Part shown: positions 19,737 to 26,698 of the stretch, one piece after another
Layout of the letters: every line of letters starts with the position of its first letter
How positions within the stretch are numbered: position 1 is the first letter of the stretch
IMG/VR virus record: IMGVR_UViG_3300032006_000071
Span: 1 to 26,698 of that record
Origin: a virus
Reading direction: 5' to 3' (one strand)
Length of the DNA stretch: 26,698 nucleotides
Program-made: the position numbers and the translations under genes
Notes under the pieces: generated by a model
The model's input: the letters and a program-made list of their open reading frames with translations, nothing else
What the model was told of the DNA's origin: nothing
Database searches by the model: none

Positions 19737-20954
19737 CTACGCTTGGATCAGATGGTAGACGGCGGTGGCAATCGTCAGCTTGCCATCTGTCCGCGCCGTG
19801 GCCGCGAACCCGATCTGGCCGTTGGCGCGGTAGAGTTCATCCAGACGCACCACCGACACACCGGCGCGATCTTGGATGTAGTAATACGAGAGATCCCCAT
19901 AAATCAGGCTTTTGAGCCCCGTTGTCGCGGCTGGCATATCGCCAGATGCCTCGACGGGCGATCCGAGTAGCCGATCCGGTTCCCCTGCGGCCATGCCCGG
20001 TTGCCACAGATACTGGCTGTCTCCATCTTTTAATTTGCGGATCAGTTTGATCGTTGAGTCGTTCGCGACCCAGGTCGCCGTGCGGCGGTAGGGGCGCCCG
20101 AGGGCGTGATACAGATCGATGATTTCATCGGACGTGATCGCCGTGGCGCTTGCCGCGGTAACGCCTAGAGTTGAACCGACCACTACGCCCGTGGGTTTCG
20201 AACTGCCGTCCCCATTTATAAAGGCGGCTTCCTGCACCGCTCCGATCGATCGGATGTATTCCTGGGTGATGTATGCCTGCAGGTCGTACTGATTATCGGC
20301 CAGTAATTCCTCAGAGACTTTCATCAGGCGCCCGGCGCTGAAGGCGCCCCAGGTCACGTTTGAGAAGGTCTCATCCGATTCTGCAATTGCTCCAGCTTCG
20401 GCCCGCCAGGCGGCCGATCCGTGCGCGCTGACGGTCGGCAGATTCATCGTGCCGCTCGTCGTCGTAAAGATCGACGCCCGATTCCGCATGATGAACGCGT
20501 CCTCGAGTCCCTGCGTGAGTTGGTCCATCCACTGGTTGGGAACCAGGTAGCCACCGGCGCTATCGGTGCCTTCTGAGAGGGCGCGGGCGTCGTACGACTG
20601 GCCGCGCAAATAGGCGGCGTGGGCGTCGCGGTATTCGTCCGACGCTTTGCTATAGCGGGCCTGGGCGTCGGCCGGTGCGGCCGCTTGTGATTCGGGCGGC
20701 GCGACATCCAACGCGGCCCGGGCGCGCGCTTCTTCCGCCCGATCCACCTCGGTCTGGATCTCCGCGTCCCGCTGGGCCGCAAGATCCGATCGCTTGATCG
20801 TCGCGGTGAGCTGCTCGATCTCCGCGTCGCGCTTGTCGTAGGCGGTGGTTTCCTCACTGGTGAGCGGGCGCCCGTCCGCGTCGACGCGATCCAGCAGGTT
20901 CCTATTTTCTTCGATCAGTTTGCGCCGTTGTTCATGCTGTGGAGAGTTCATCAT
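19737..20954 (-). CDS. Major capsid protein, HK97 fold
   Basis: 405 aa. Residues ~5-115 form a charged coiled coil (EQRRKLIEENRNLLDRVDADGRPLTSEE...), the scaffolding delta domain. The shell starts at about residue 125 (RALSEGTDSAGGYLVPNQWMDQL) and continues FTTTSGTMNLPTVSAHGSAAWRAEAGAIAESDETFSNVTWGAFSAGRLMKVSEELLADNQYDLQAYITQEYIRSIG, all standard for HK97-type capsids. The upstream protease would remove the delta domain near residue 115-126. ATG ATG start; overlaps the Com-like gene by 23 nt. Confidence 0.95.
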   Translation of the reverse strand: MMNSPQHEQRRKLIEENRNLLDRVDADGRPLTSEETTAYDKRDAEIEQLTATIKRSDLAAQRDAEIQTEVDRAEEARARAALDVAPPESQAAAPADAQARYSKASDEYRDAHAAYLRGQSYDARALSEGTDSAGGYLVPNQWMDQLTQGLEDAFIMRNRASIFTTTSGTMNLPTVSAHGSAAWRAEAGAIAESDETFSNVTWGAFSAGRLMKVSEELLADNQYDLQAYITQEYIRSIGAVQEAAFINGDGSSKPTGVVVGSTLGVTAASATAITSDEIIDLYHALGRPYRRTATWVANDSTIKLIRKLKDGDSQYLWQPGMAAGEPDRLLGSPVEASGDMPAATTGLKSLIYGDLSYYYIQDRAGVSVVRLDELYRANGQIGFAATARTDGKLTIATAVYHLIQA

Positions 20955-21174
20955 GAGCCCCAGATCCCGCGGTCTGGCGCTCGGCGGCGGGTGCGGCGCT
21001 CAACTGGTTAGCGTTCCGTTGTTTGTGGGCCTCGCGGGCCTCCCGTCCGATGAGGGTGGAATCGAGGCGACACCGACACCGGACCTCGATCCGGTGGCCG
21101 GGCCGTACAATCGCGCTCGGTGGCGCGGTGGCCTTCATCAATAATTTGCCGCACGTACAGCGGATCTCATGCAC
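20932..21174 (-). CDS. Com-like zinc-finger protein, candidate translational regulator
   Basis: 80 aa. N-terminal half MHEIRCTCGKLLMKA ... HRIEVRCRCRLDSTL parallels phage Mu Com (IRC..C.KLL.KA ... IEIRCPRC), except both Cys pairs are CxC instead of CxxC. The C-terminal half is polar and probably disordered. It overlaps the protease stop by 8 nt and the capsid start by 23 nt. Mu Com is an RNA-binding activator acting at the com/mom junction; a similar role on capsid mRNA is inferred. Com-type proteins are found in other prophages without a known role. Confidence 0.72.
   Translation of the reverse strand: MHEIRCTCGKLLMKATAPPSAIVRPGHRIEVRCRCRLDSTLIGREAREAHKQRNANQLSAAPAAERQTAGSGAHDELSTA
20958..21043 (-). 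repeat. Copy 1 of capsid/tail upstream element
   Basis: Near-identical partner of 17154-17227. It codes the last third of the Com-like protein and ends 3 nt before the capsid ATG. Stem CCAGA (20960-20964 complement) / TCTGG (20973-20977 complement) encloses an 8-nt loop with CCGCGG; the GGGG at 20961-20958 is the only SD-like run before the capsid start and adjoins this hairpin. Confidence 0.8.
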
Positions 21175-21757
21175 GGGCGATCAGCTCCTGTAGTCGTAGC
21201 CGCCGCCGCCGGACGTCGGCCGCGTAGGCAAACACCAGGCCAGCGCACCGATCGCGGCTCTGCACGGTCGTCTGTGGGTAGGCCGGAAACGTCACCGGCG
21301 ACACATCCAGCACCGTCGCGCGTGTAATTGTGCGGCGCGGCAAGCCATCGGCGGCCGCTTCCCACTCGTCCGCGTCGACGATAAACCCGAAACTGGATCC
21401 GACCAGATCGCCCCGCTGGACCAGCGCGAGCGTATCGCGGCCGATCGTCGTGTCAGGCGGCGTGATTGTGTACCGCAGCCCGCGATCGTCAACGGCCAGG
21501 CGCAATGTCCCCGCACCCGTGCGGCCCAGTAGCAGATTGGGATCATGGTTTAACAGCGCGACGACGTCGCTGGCGTCGACGCCGTCGAACGCCCCCGGGG
21601 CGATTTGCTCCCGCCATGCATGGGCGTTGTGGCGCCCGCCGATCGTCGTTTCTTCATTGAAAACGGCGGCGTAGCCCTCGATCTCGGCCGGCGCGGTATC
21701 CGTCGCGGCGCGCGTGCTTACCGGGTGGACCAGATCGCGGCGCTCGTCGTTTATCAT
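21167..21757 (-). CDS. Prohead maturation protease, HK97 family (S78)
   Basis: 196 aa. IEGYAAVFNEETTIGGRHNAHAWREQIAPGAFDG, then VVALLNHDPNLLLGRTGAGTLRLAVDDRGLRYTITPPDT, catalytic H71 in NHDP and Ser 122 in VGSSFGF, and ISPVTFPAYP-like DVSPVTFPAYPQT. It cleaves the capsid delta domain during maturation. Start shares one base with the portal stop (TAATG). Confidence 0.93.
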   Translation of the reverse strand: MINDERRDLVHPVSTRAATDTAPAEIEGYAAVFNEETTIGGRHNAHAWREQIAPGAFDGVDASDVVALLNHDPNLLLGRTGAGTLRLAVDDRGLRYTITPPDTTIGRDTLALVQRGDLVGSSFGFIVDADEWEAAADGLPRRTITRATVLDVSPVTFPAYPQTTVQSRDRCAGLVFAYAADVRRRRLRLQELIARA

Positions 21758-23052
21758 TAGTGCTCCGTCTTGATATCGCCCAGCATCAGACGCGCTTCGC
21801 GCTCAAGCTCGGCCCGATCCGCTGAAAGCTCCGCCAGATCCTGTTGTTCCATACCGGAATTCGTGATCATGTTCATCGGTGTCAGATATTCATCCGCGGT
21901 CGGGGCGTCGATCGGATTCAGATCCATCAACTGGCGACAATCGTTTTGAGATAGCCAGCCCCACTGGCGGCCGATCGCCAGCGCCTGCGCCCGGCTCGCC
22001 TGGTCGCCGCGTAACAGCCCATCAATCACGAAACGCGGCACGTGCAAGTTAGACAACGGCATCAGCGCGCGCTTCAGTGCCGCTTCCCATCGCCGGAACC
22101 ACGGGAGCATGGAATACGTCAGGAATTCGATGGATTGTTGCTCTATGTTTGAGAACGTCGCGCGATCGAGATCCCCTAATAAATGCGGCGGCACACCGAA
22201 CAGGCGCGCGATCTCCTGCACCGAGAACTTCCGTTGCTCGAGTAGCTGGCTATCCTGCGCGGATAAACTGGTCTGTTTGTAACTAAGCCCGTGCTCGAGT
22301 ACCGCGATCCGGTGGCTATGAGTCAGGCCGCGGTGGGCGGCATCCCAACTCGACTTGAGGCGCCCTTGGGCTTCCTCCGTCAGCGCGATCGGCGATTCAA
22401 TAATCCCGCCCGGCCGCGCGTCGTTCGCGAAGTAGCGGGATGCGTAGTCCTGCTGGGCGAGTGCCAGGCCGAGGGAATCCCGCGCCGCCGTCAGCACTGA
22501 TCGGCCGATCAACCCGTCCGTCGAGAGCCCTTTAAGATGCAGGATCGGCGGCCGTACCGGATCGGCCAGCCACTGGACCTGGCCGCCGTCCGGCACCTGA
22601 TAGCGATACACGATCCGCCGGGTACTGCGATCGCGCTCGACGGTCATGGCGGCCGGGGACAACGGCCACAACGCCCGCACCCGGCCGCGGTCGTCGCGCT
22701 GGATCTCACAGTACGCGTTCCCGGTCAGCAGAATATGTGTTTGGAGGGTTTCGCGGAACGTAAACGAGTCCATCTCGGGACACGGCCGCTCCGATAAAAT
22801 CGGATATAACGCGTTATCGTAGTCGCGGCGCTTGCCGCCGTTCGGAAGGCGCCGATACACGACCAGCGGCACCTGGGCCAGCGTCTGACTGATCAGGCTC
22901 ACGGCGCGGTAGACGGCGGAGACCTTCAGCGCCGAGTCCCGGGTGACTGGCACACCGGCGGCGCTTTGCGTCGTCCACGCTTCGCGTAACCACGGCTCGG
23001 GCGCCGCCAGGCCGGAACGCGTGCCAAACAGCCGCCGCAATCGATCAAACAT
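21757..23052 (-). CDS. Portal protein, HK97 family
   Basis: 431 aa, usual length. PWLREAWTT...AAGVPVTRDSALKVSAVYRAVSLISQTLAQVPLVVYRR, then LPILSERPCPEMDSFTFRETLQTHILLTGNAYCEIQRDDRGRVRALWPLSP, LHLKGLSTDGLIGRSVL, and SVQEIARLFGVPPHLLGDLDRATFSNIEQQSIEFLTYSMLPWFRRWE are the defining segments. It forms the dodecameric DNA channel and docks TerL. No strong SD; 63 nt separate it from the upstream HTH gene. Confidence 0.95.
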   Translation of the reverse strand: MFDRLRRLFGTRSGLAAPEPWLREAWTTQSAAGVPVTRDSALKVSAVYRAVSLISQTLAQVPLVVYRRLPNGGKRRDYDNALYPILSERPCPEMDSFTFRETLQTHILLTGNAYCEIQRDDRGRVRALWPLSPAAMTVERDRSTRRIVYRYQVPDGGQVQWLADPVRPPILHLKGLSTDGLIGRSVLTAARDSLGLALAQQDYASRYFANDARPGGIIESPIALTEEAQGRLKSSWDAAHRGLTHSHRIAVLEHGLSYKQTSLSAQDSQLLEQRKFSVQEIARLFGVPPHLLGDLDRATFSNIEQQSIEFLTYSMLPWFRRWEAALKRALMPLSNLHVPRFVIDGLLRGDQASRAQALAIGRQWGWLSQNDCRQLMDLNPIDAPTADEYLTPMNMITNSGMEQQDLAELSADRAELEREARLMLGDIKTEH

Positions 23053-23115
23053 CTACGCCGATCAGACCGCACTACGGCCCACCCTGGCTATCATTGGATC
23101 CGCCCGTGTGCCCCG

Positions 23116-23331
23116 TTATGCTGGATCGTGCCGTCGTGTGCGATCGACGGCAAGCGCGATCCGTTTGACGATCCGGATCTCCGCGCCGTACCGAATGACG
23201 CCCGGGACGCGTCCGGCTCGGATCCAGCGCCGGGCGGTGGCCGGGTGTACCTGTAGCAAGGCGGCAAACTGGCGCACCGTCAGCACGTCGGCCCGCCGTG
23301 CGGCGTCCAGTAGATCCTCTCGCGTACCCAT
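23116..23331 (-). CDS. Excisionase-type (MerR-like) HTH protein
   Basis: 71 aa. DVLTVRQFAALLQVHPATARRWIRAGRVPGVIRYGAEIRIVKRIALAVD is the HTH_17 fold: helix, turn, recognition helix (HPATARRWIRAG), strand VPGVIRYG, and a wing. Such proteins act as excisionase or transcription regulators. Placed between TerL and portal, far from the integrase, which is not usual for xis. Starts 9 nt after the TerL stop. Confidence 0.8.
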   Translation of the reverse strand: MGTREDLLDAARRADVLTVRQFAALLQVHPATARRWIRAGRVPGVIRYGAEIRIVKRIALAVDRTRRHDPA

Positions 23332-23340
23332 CGTAATGAT

Positions 23341-25050
23341 CTAGATCGTCAGGAGCCCGCGATCCTCATACACAACATCAGGCTCGGCGGTAAAACGGAG
23401 CCACGCCTGCAGCGCCATCAAGAGCGCAACGGCGCCGTCCATCTTTTCTCCGGGCGCGTTCTTGTCCGGCCGTAGATCGCCCCGCTGGCCTTGCCGAAAG
23501 ATCAGGTTACCCGCGTGCCAGCTCAGGATCGGATCGTGGCCGTGGTGGATTTTCTCGGCGGTCACCATTTCGGAGAGCACCGTGCACGCTTCAGACAGGC
23601 GCCACCCCTGCGGCTGGTCCACCGTCCGGGTGTCCGCTAGCGCGCTTTCTACGTTCTGTGCGAGTTGCGCGGCAAACCGCGCGTCATACGCCAGCTCGAC
23701 GGGCCGGTACTCCTGACAGATTCGCACCACATCATCCTGGATCGCTTGATACGCCACAATCTCACGGCCGATCGTGGTCAGGGACGCGCCCGCGCTGCGC
23801 CAGGCGGCATACGGCCGATCCGGGTACCGGTCGATCGCGCCTTGCGGTACCCAGAACCAGGCCCGGGTGGCGATCGCGCCGTCGTCCAAAATCCAGATCA
23901 GGATCAGCGCCGAGAAATCGTCACGGGCGCCCAGGTCCAGGCCCGCGAAACACGGCCGCCCCTCGAGCGATTCGGCCGCCACCGGCTGGCGCGGCGCCGC
24001 ATCCCACGCGGTCATATCCAGGGCGCGATCCCGTTGAGACGTCCAGACGGAAAAATTCAGCCGCAGCACGGTGTTGAGACTGGCGGGCATCTCGCGCGCG
24101 GCGGCGACTTGATCCCGCAGATACCGCCGCGGCACGGCGCCCGCCACGTCGAGGTTGGGGTTCGCTTTAATCCAACACGCCTCATCCTCGATCGGGTCGT
24201 CCTCGGGATCAACCGCGCAGATAAAGGCGAACCAGGCATCATTGATCACGCCGCCGGTGAGTATCCGCTGGCTATATTCGTGGTGCCGGTAACAAATAGA
24301 CTCACGGTTAAACCCGGCGTTGCTGATCTCGATCTGTAGCGGTTGGCGGCGGCCTTTCTGCCCGGCCTGCATTTTGAGCACCACTTGATCGTCGTAATGT
24401 TCTTGCACCTCGTCGAGAATGGCACAGTGCACCCGGCGGCCGTCCAACCCGCGATGTTCGCTCGAGATTGCCCGGAAGTAACTCGATCCCACGCTCAGGT
24501 TGTTGACGCGTTGATCCACGACGGCCGACAGTTCCTCGGATGCGTCTACCATGTTTTTTGCATCCAGCCAGACGATCCGCGCTTGTTCTTTCGTCGGCGC
24601 CGCCGCGTACACCTCCGCCTGCGGTTCGCCCTCCAGCAACATATACAACCCGATCCCGGCCGCGGTCGGTGATTTGCCGTTCCCTTTGGCCACCGTCGAA
24701 TAGCAGACGCGGAACCGCCGGGCGCCGTCCGCGTCGAGCCACCCGAAGATCGATCCCAACAGGAACCGCTGCCACGGTTCCGGCACAAACGGCCGCCCGT
24801 CCGTCAATGTCAGAAACTGCTCAAAAAAGGCCAGGATGTGATCGGCCCGCTCCGGCGCCCACTGTAAACCGCGGCCAGGGCCATGCACCAGATCCGCACA
24901 ATGTCGCCGACAGGCGAGCCATTGCAACTGGCCGGTGACGACCTCGCCGCGGATCACGCGGATCGCGTAGTCGGTCACCGGCCCCGCGTCCCGGCGGCGC
25001 GCTTGCTGCACCAGGCGCCCGAGCGCCGGGCGGCGTTTACTGGCTGCCAT
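23341..25050 (-). CDS. terL: Terminase large subunit (Terminase_1 / HK97 type)
   Basis: 569 aa from MAASKRRP at 25050; an upstream start would run through the preceding gene. Walker A STVAKGNGKS (~118-127), Walker B HCAILDE (~208-214), coupling region after, then RNaseH-like nuclease with CFAGLDLGARDDFSALI (Asp ~372) and ...PGEKMDGAVALLMAL (last acidic position). Packages DNA from concatemers into proheads with TerS and portal. Overlaps the secreted-protein gene by 14 nt. Confidence 0.95.
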   Translation of the reverse strand: MAASKRRPALGRLVQQARRRDAGPVTDYAIRVIRGEVVTGQLQWLACRRHCADLVHGPGRGLQWAPERADHILAFFEQFLTLTDGRPFVPEPWQRFLLGSIFGWLDADGARRFRVCYSTVAKGNGKSPTAAGIGLYMLLEGEPQAEVYAAAPTKEQARIVWLDAKNMVDASEELSAVVDQRVNNLSVGSSYFRAISSEHRGLDGRRVHCAILDEVQEHYDDQVVLKMQAGQKGRRQPLQIEISNAGFNRESICYRHHEYSQRILTGGVINDAWFAFICAVDPEDDPIEDEACWIKANPNLDVAGAVPRRYLRDQVAAAREMPASLNTVLRLNFSVWTSQRDRALDMTAWDAAPRQPVAAESLEGRPCFAGLDLGARDDFSALILIWILDDGAIATRAWFWVPQGAIDRYPDRPYAAWRSAGASLTTIGREIVAYQAIQDDVVRICQEYRPVELAYDARFAAQLAQNVESALADTRTVDQPQGWRLSEACTVLSEMVTAEKIHHGHDPILSWHAGNLIFRQGQRGDLRPDKNAPGEKMDGAVALLMALQAWLRFTAEPDVVYEDRGLLTI

Positions 25051-25354
25051 CCTGGGCCGGGGCGGTTCCTGGTACCTCGCCGCTGAAGACGTACACACAG
25101 GGCAACGTGGTCGCCAGGACCAGCGGCCGCCCGTCGGGGCCGGTCCAGTTCGCATGTGTCACGCCGTTGGCGATCCTGACTCTGAAATCCTCCGGCGTCG
25201 GCACCGGTGACGCGACCACGACGACGCCCGCCGGATCAAAACAGCGCAGCAATGGCGGATCGCTCTGTGCAGGCTGCGCGCCGATCGGGAGCCAGGCGGC
25301 GGCGATCCACAACGCCACCAGGCCGACGGTCACGGGTAAGGCTTCGTTCTGCAT
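25037..25354 (-). CDS. Small secreted or membrane-anchored protein (105 aa)
   Basis: MQNEALPVTVGLVALWIAAAWLPIGAQPAQS is a signal peptide or anchor with possible cleavage after AQPA; the remainder LLRCFDPAGVVVVASPVPTPEDFRVRI...ATTLPCVYVF is beta-like with two Cys that could pair outside the membrane. Starts inside the methyltransferase gene (119-nt overlap) behind GGGGG. In phages, a secreted protein at this place can be a lysogenic-conversion or superinfection-exclusion factor; not shown here. Confidence 0.7.
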   Translation of the reverse strand: MQNEALPVTVGLVALWIAAAWLPIGAQPAQSDPPLLRCFDPAGVVVVASPVPTPEDFRVRIANGVTHANWTGPDGRPLVLATTLPCVYVFSGEVPGTAPAQDGSQ

Positions 25355-25988
25355 CCGATACCCCCTGCAATGGTAAAACGCGCTGACGCAGCCGGGCGAT
25401 CGCCACGTCACAATAGGCGCGCTCGACCTCGATCCCGATCGCCGGGTGCCCGAGTTCCTTCGCGGCCAATAGGGTCGTCCCACTGCCCATAAACGGGTCA
25501 AGAATATGCTCACCGGCCCGCGCGGCCCGCAGAACCGACCATCGCATCCATTCCAACGGCTTCGGGCACGGATGATCGATCCCTTTTTCTGGCGCGCGCA
25601 TTGAATACTGGAACGCCACCGGCCGACAGCCGCGCCCGTCCATCTGAAAGGGATCCCGGCCGTAAAATAACACCGGCGCAAAATTCTGAAAACCCCACCG
25701 CGTTCTATTCACCGTTTGCGGTTGATAAACCCCGCCGATCGCGGCTGGCGGCGGGTAGCTTGTCAACGCAGCCATCCCCGGCCATATCAATGCCCTACGA
25801 TCGGCCGAGGTAATGTCTTGTATGACGGTTTTTAGTAGTTCTGAAATTATCTCTGGCGAATCCCAGGCGGCCTCGTTTACTCCAAACGGCGGATCCGTGA
25901 TCGCAACATCCCAGGTTAGACGCGGCACGATATCCCTGGCGTCCCCGTGAAAAATGGTGATCCCATCCTCGTCGTAATACGGATCCAT
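25236..25988 (-). CDS. DNA methyltransferase, DPPF (beta-class, N6A or N4C)
   Basis: 250 aa. N-terminal GDARDIVPRLTWDVAITDPPFG (motif IV DPPF, 32-35), then KPLEWMRWSVLRAA, and motif I LDPFMGSGTTLLAA (~163-176) with GIEVER; order IV then I is beta-class (like M.HinfI-type and M.MboII-type orphans). The last ~39 residues (from ~212) run antiparallel in character and overlap the next gene, so the natural end is probably about residue 208. Sits between TerS and TerL; start overlaps TerS stop (TAATG). Likely orphan, self-protection from restriction. Confidence 0.9.
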   Translation of the reverse strand: MDPYYDEDGITIFHGDARDIVPRLTWDVAITDPPFGVNEAAWDSPEIISELLKTVIQDITSADRRALIWPGMAALTSYPPPAAIGGVYQPQTVNRTRWGFQNFAPVLFYGRDPFQMDGRGCRPVAFQYSMRAPEKGIDHPCPKPLEWMRWSVLRAARAGEHILDPFMGSGTTLLAAKELGHPAIGIEVERAYCDVAIARLRQRVLPLQGVSDAERSLTRDRRPGGVVDRRRLAPDRRAACTERSAIAALF

Positions 25989-26485
25989 TATCCTGCCCGC
26001 TTCGCCACAAACTGCGCCAGCGCCGACGCGGGCTGATCCGGCGCGCTTGACACCCGCGCCCGGCTTGCGGGTGTCAGGCCGAGTTGCTGCGCCCACTGCC
26101 TCAGCTCTACCGAGGCTTTGACACTCGCGGCAAGGATCGGGTGAGCGCGGTGCCGGATATGCTCGACCCCGGCGCCATCCACGGATACATCCACCAGGAT
26201 CGGCCGGTAGCCCGTGTCGGCTTTGACCTGTTCCGCGTCGACGAGATCCGCCCACGCGGCACAATAGCCGGTCACCGCGCAGAGATCCGCTTCGGACAAC
26301 ACGCGCTGACTCAGTAGCAGTTTGGTGATCCGGGTCCATTCTTTAGACGCGGCTGGCCTGGCGGCCACGATGCGCGGTTTCTTCGGCGCCGCCACCCGAT
26401 ACGCCGGTTCGGCGGCGTTCTGGCGATCTGGTCGAAACGTCCCGTCCCGGTCGTGTAGTGCTTTCGGTTTCTTTGGATACGGCAT
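25988..26485 (-). CDS. terS: Terminase small subunit, P27 family
   Basis: 165 aa. Basic N-terminus (MPYPKKPKALHDRDGTF), middle ASKEWTRITKLLLSQRVLSEADLCAVTGYCAAWADLVDAEQ, C-terminal VKASVELRQWAQQLGLTPASRARVS, the defining LGLTP-x-(S/A)R-x-(R/K)(V/L) of P27-type TerS. It recognises packaging DNA. SD GGAGG (26492-26496) lies 6 nt upstream of ATG. First gene of the late operon. Confidence 0.93.
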   Translation of the reverse strand: MPYPKKPKALHDRDGTFRPDRQNAAEPAYRVAAPKKPRIVAARPAASKEWTRITKLLLSQRVLSEADLCAVTGYCAAWADLVDAEQVKADTGYRPILVDVSVDGAGVEHIRHRAHPILAASVKASVELRQWAQQLGLTPASRARVSSAPDQPASALAQFVAKRAG

Positions 26486-26698
26486 AGTGATCCTCCGGCG
26501 AAGTAATCGGGTGCTTTTACCCTATTATTGGGGCGACCCTAACCGTGCGATCTGCTATGCTCCGATCGGGCGCCGCCCCCCGCTTTTATTGCGGTTTCCG
26601 TCGATTTCCACCGACTCGCCCCTCCGAACCAGGGAACAACCTCATGCCGCCACGCGCGCGGCCATGCCCGACATCAAGATCCAGCGTGTGCGTACGCC
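26486..26698. other. Non-coding region upstream of TerS, candidate packaging (cos) region
   Basis: 213 nt without a supported gene. It holds the TerS SD, an 8-bp palindrome CCGATCGG at 26562-26569 followed by a GC-rich run (GCGCCGCCCCCC), and an AT-rich part CCTATTATTGG. Between HNH and TerS on a circular map this is where cos sites of HK97-like phages lie. No cut site can be fixed by reading. Alternative: late promoter region. Confidence 0.4.

Noticed and set aside
25989-26339. Longer start of the DPPF methylase
   Set aside because: It would run through TerS; the ATG at 25988 gives the usual N-terminus and TAATG overlap.
26644-26698. Plus-strand start at the right end (MPDIKIQRVRT...)
   Set aside because: It looks like a possible gene start, but only 15 codons are in the window, and if the ends are joined it runs antisense to HNH and ends inside it. 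Not callable.
1-26698. CRISPR array, IS element, rRNA, complete tRNA
   Set aside because: No spaced repeat series, no transposase motif, no rRNA-like sequence and no full cloverleaf seen.

Overview
The window reads as a nearly or fully complete genome of a temperate, long-non-contractile-tailed phage (siphovirus type, HK97-like packaging and head genes) of a high-GC bacterium. Support comes from a P4-type tyrosine integrase, a repressor cluster, a P27-type small terminase, a Terminase_1-type large terminase, an HK97-type portal, protease and capsid, a tail-assembly frameshift pair, a tape measure of 576 aa and a tail hub. The host cannot be named. Clues are high GC, a strong excess of GATC (about 1 per 63 bp in 1,200 hand-counted bases, against about 1 per 300 expected) and an integration site in a tRNA-Pro(GGG) gene.

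Layout. (a) 47-7970, minus strand: one very compact early operon, mostly joined by ATGA-type stop/start overlaps. It runs from an AlpA-like DNA-binding protein through a multi-zinc protein, an SSB-like protein, a winged-helix protein, a DUF1376 replication protein, a zinc-tailed protein, several small zinc proteins, a small DNA methyltransferase, a PD-(D/E)XK nuclease and a minimal M15 endolysin, to small membrane proteins, a 408-aa unrecognised protein and an HNH nuclease. (b) 7971-8122: divergent control region whose two predicted promoters start almost on the ATG codons. (c) 8123-9149, plus: two repressor-like genes. (d) 9150-9564: attP, with a 50-nt tRNA-Pro 3' half flanked by duplicated arm-type repeats. 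(e) 9565-10827, plus: integrase. (f) 10824-26485, minus, read from right to left: TerS, DNA methyltransferase, secreted protein, TerL, small HTH protein, portal, protease, Com-like zinc protein, capsid, head-tail connectors, tail completion protein, zinc protein, major tail protein, G/GT chaperones, tape measure, hub, fibre, small protein, holin-like protein.

Joining the two window ends places HNH directly upstream of TerS, the usual order in cos phages, and puts attP inside the genome. I therefore infer a free phage (circular or cos-joined), not an integrated prophage. The most interesting signal is a 43-nt element (one mismatch) repeated immediately before the start codons of the two most abundant virion proteins, capsid and major tail protein. 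One copy forms the 3' end of a Com-like zinc-finger gene. In phage Mu, Com is an RNA-binding translational activator acting at the 3' end of its own gene on the next gene, so this may be a self-contained translational regulon for virion proteins.
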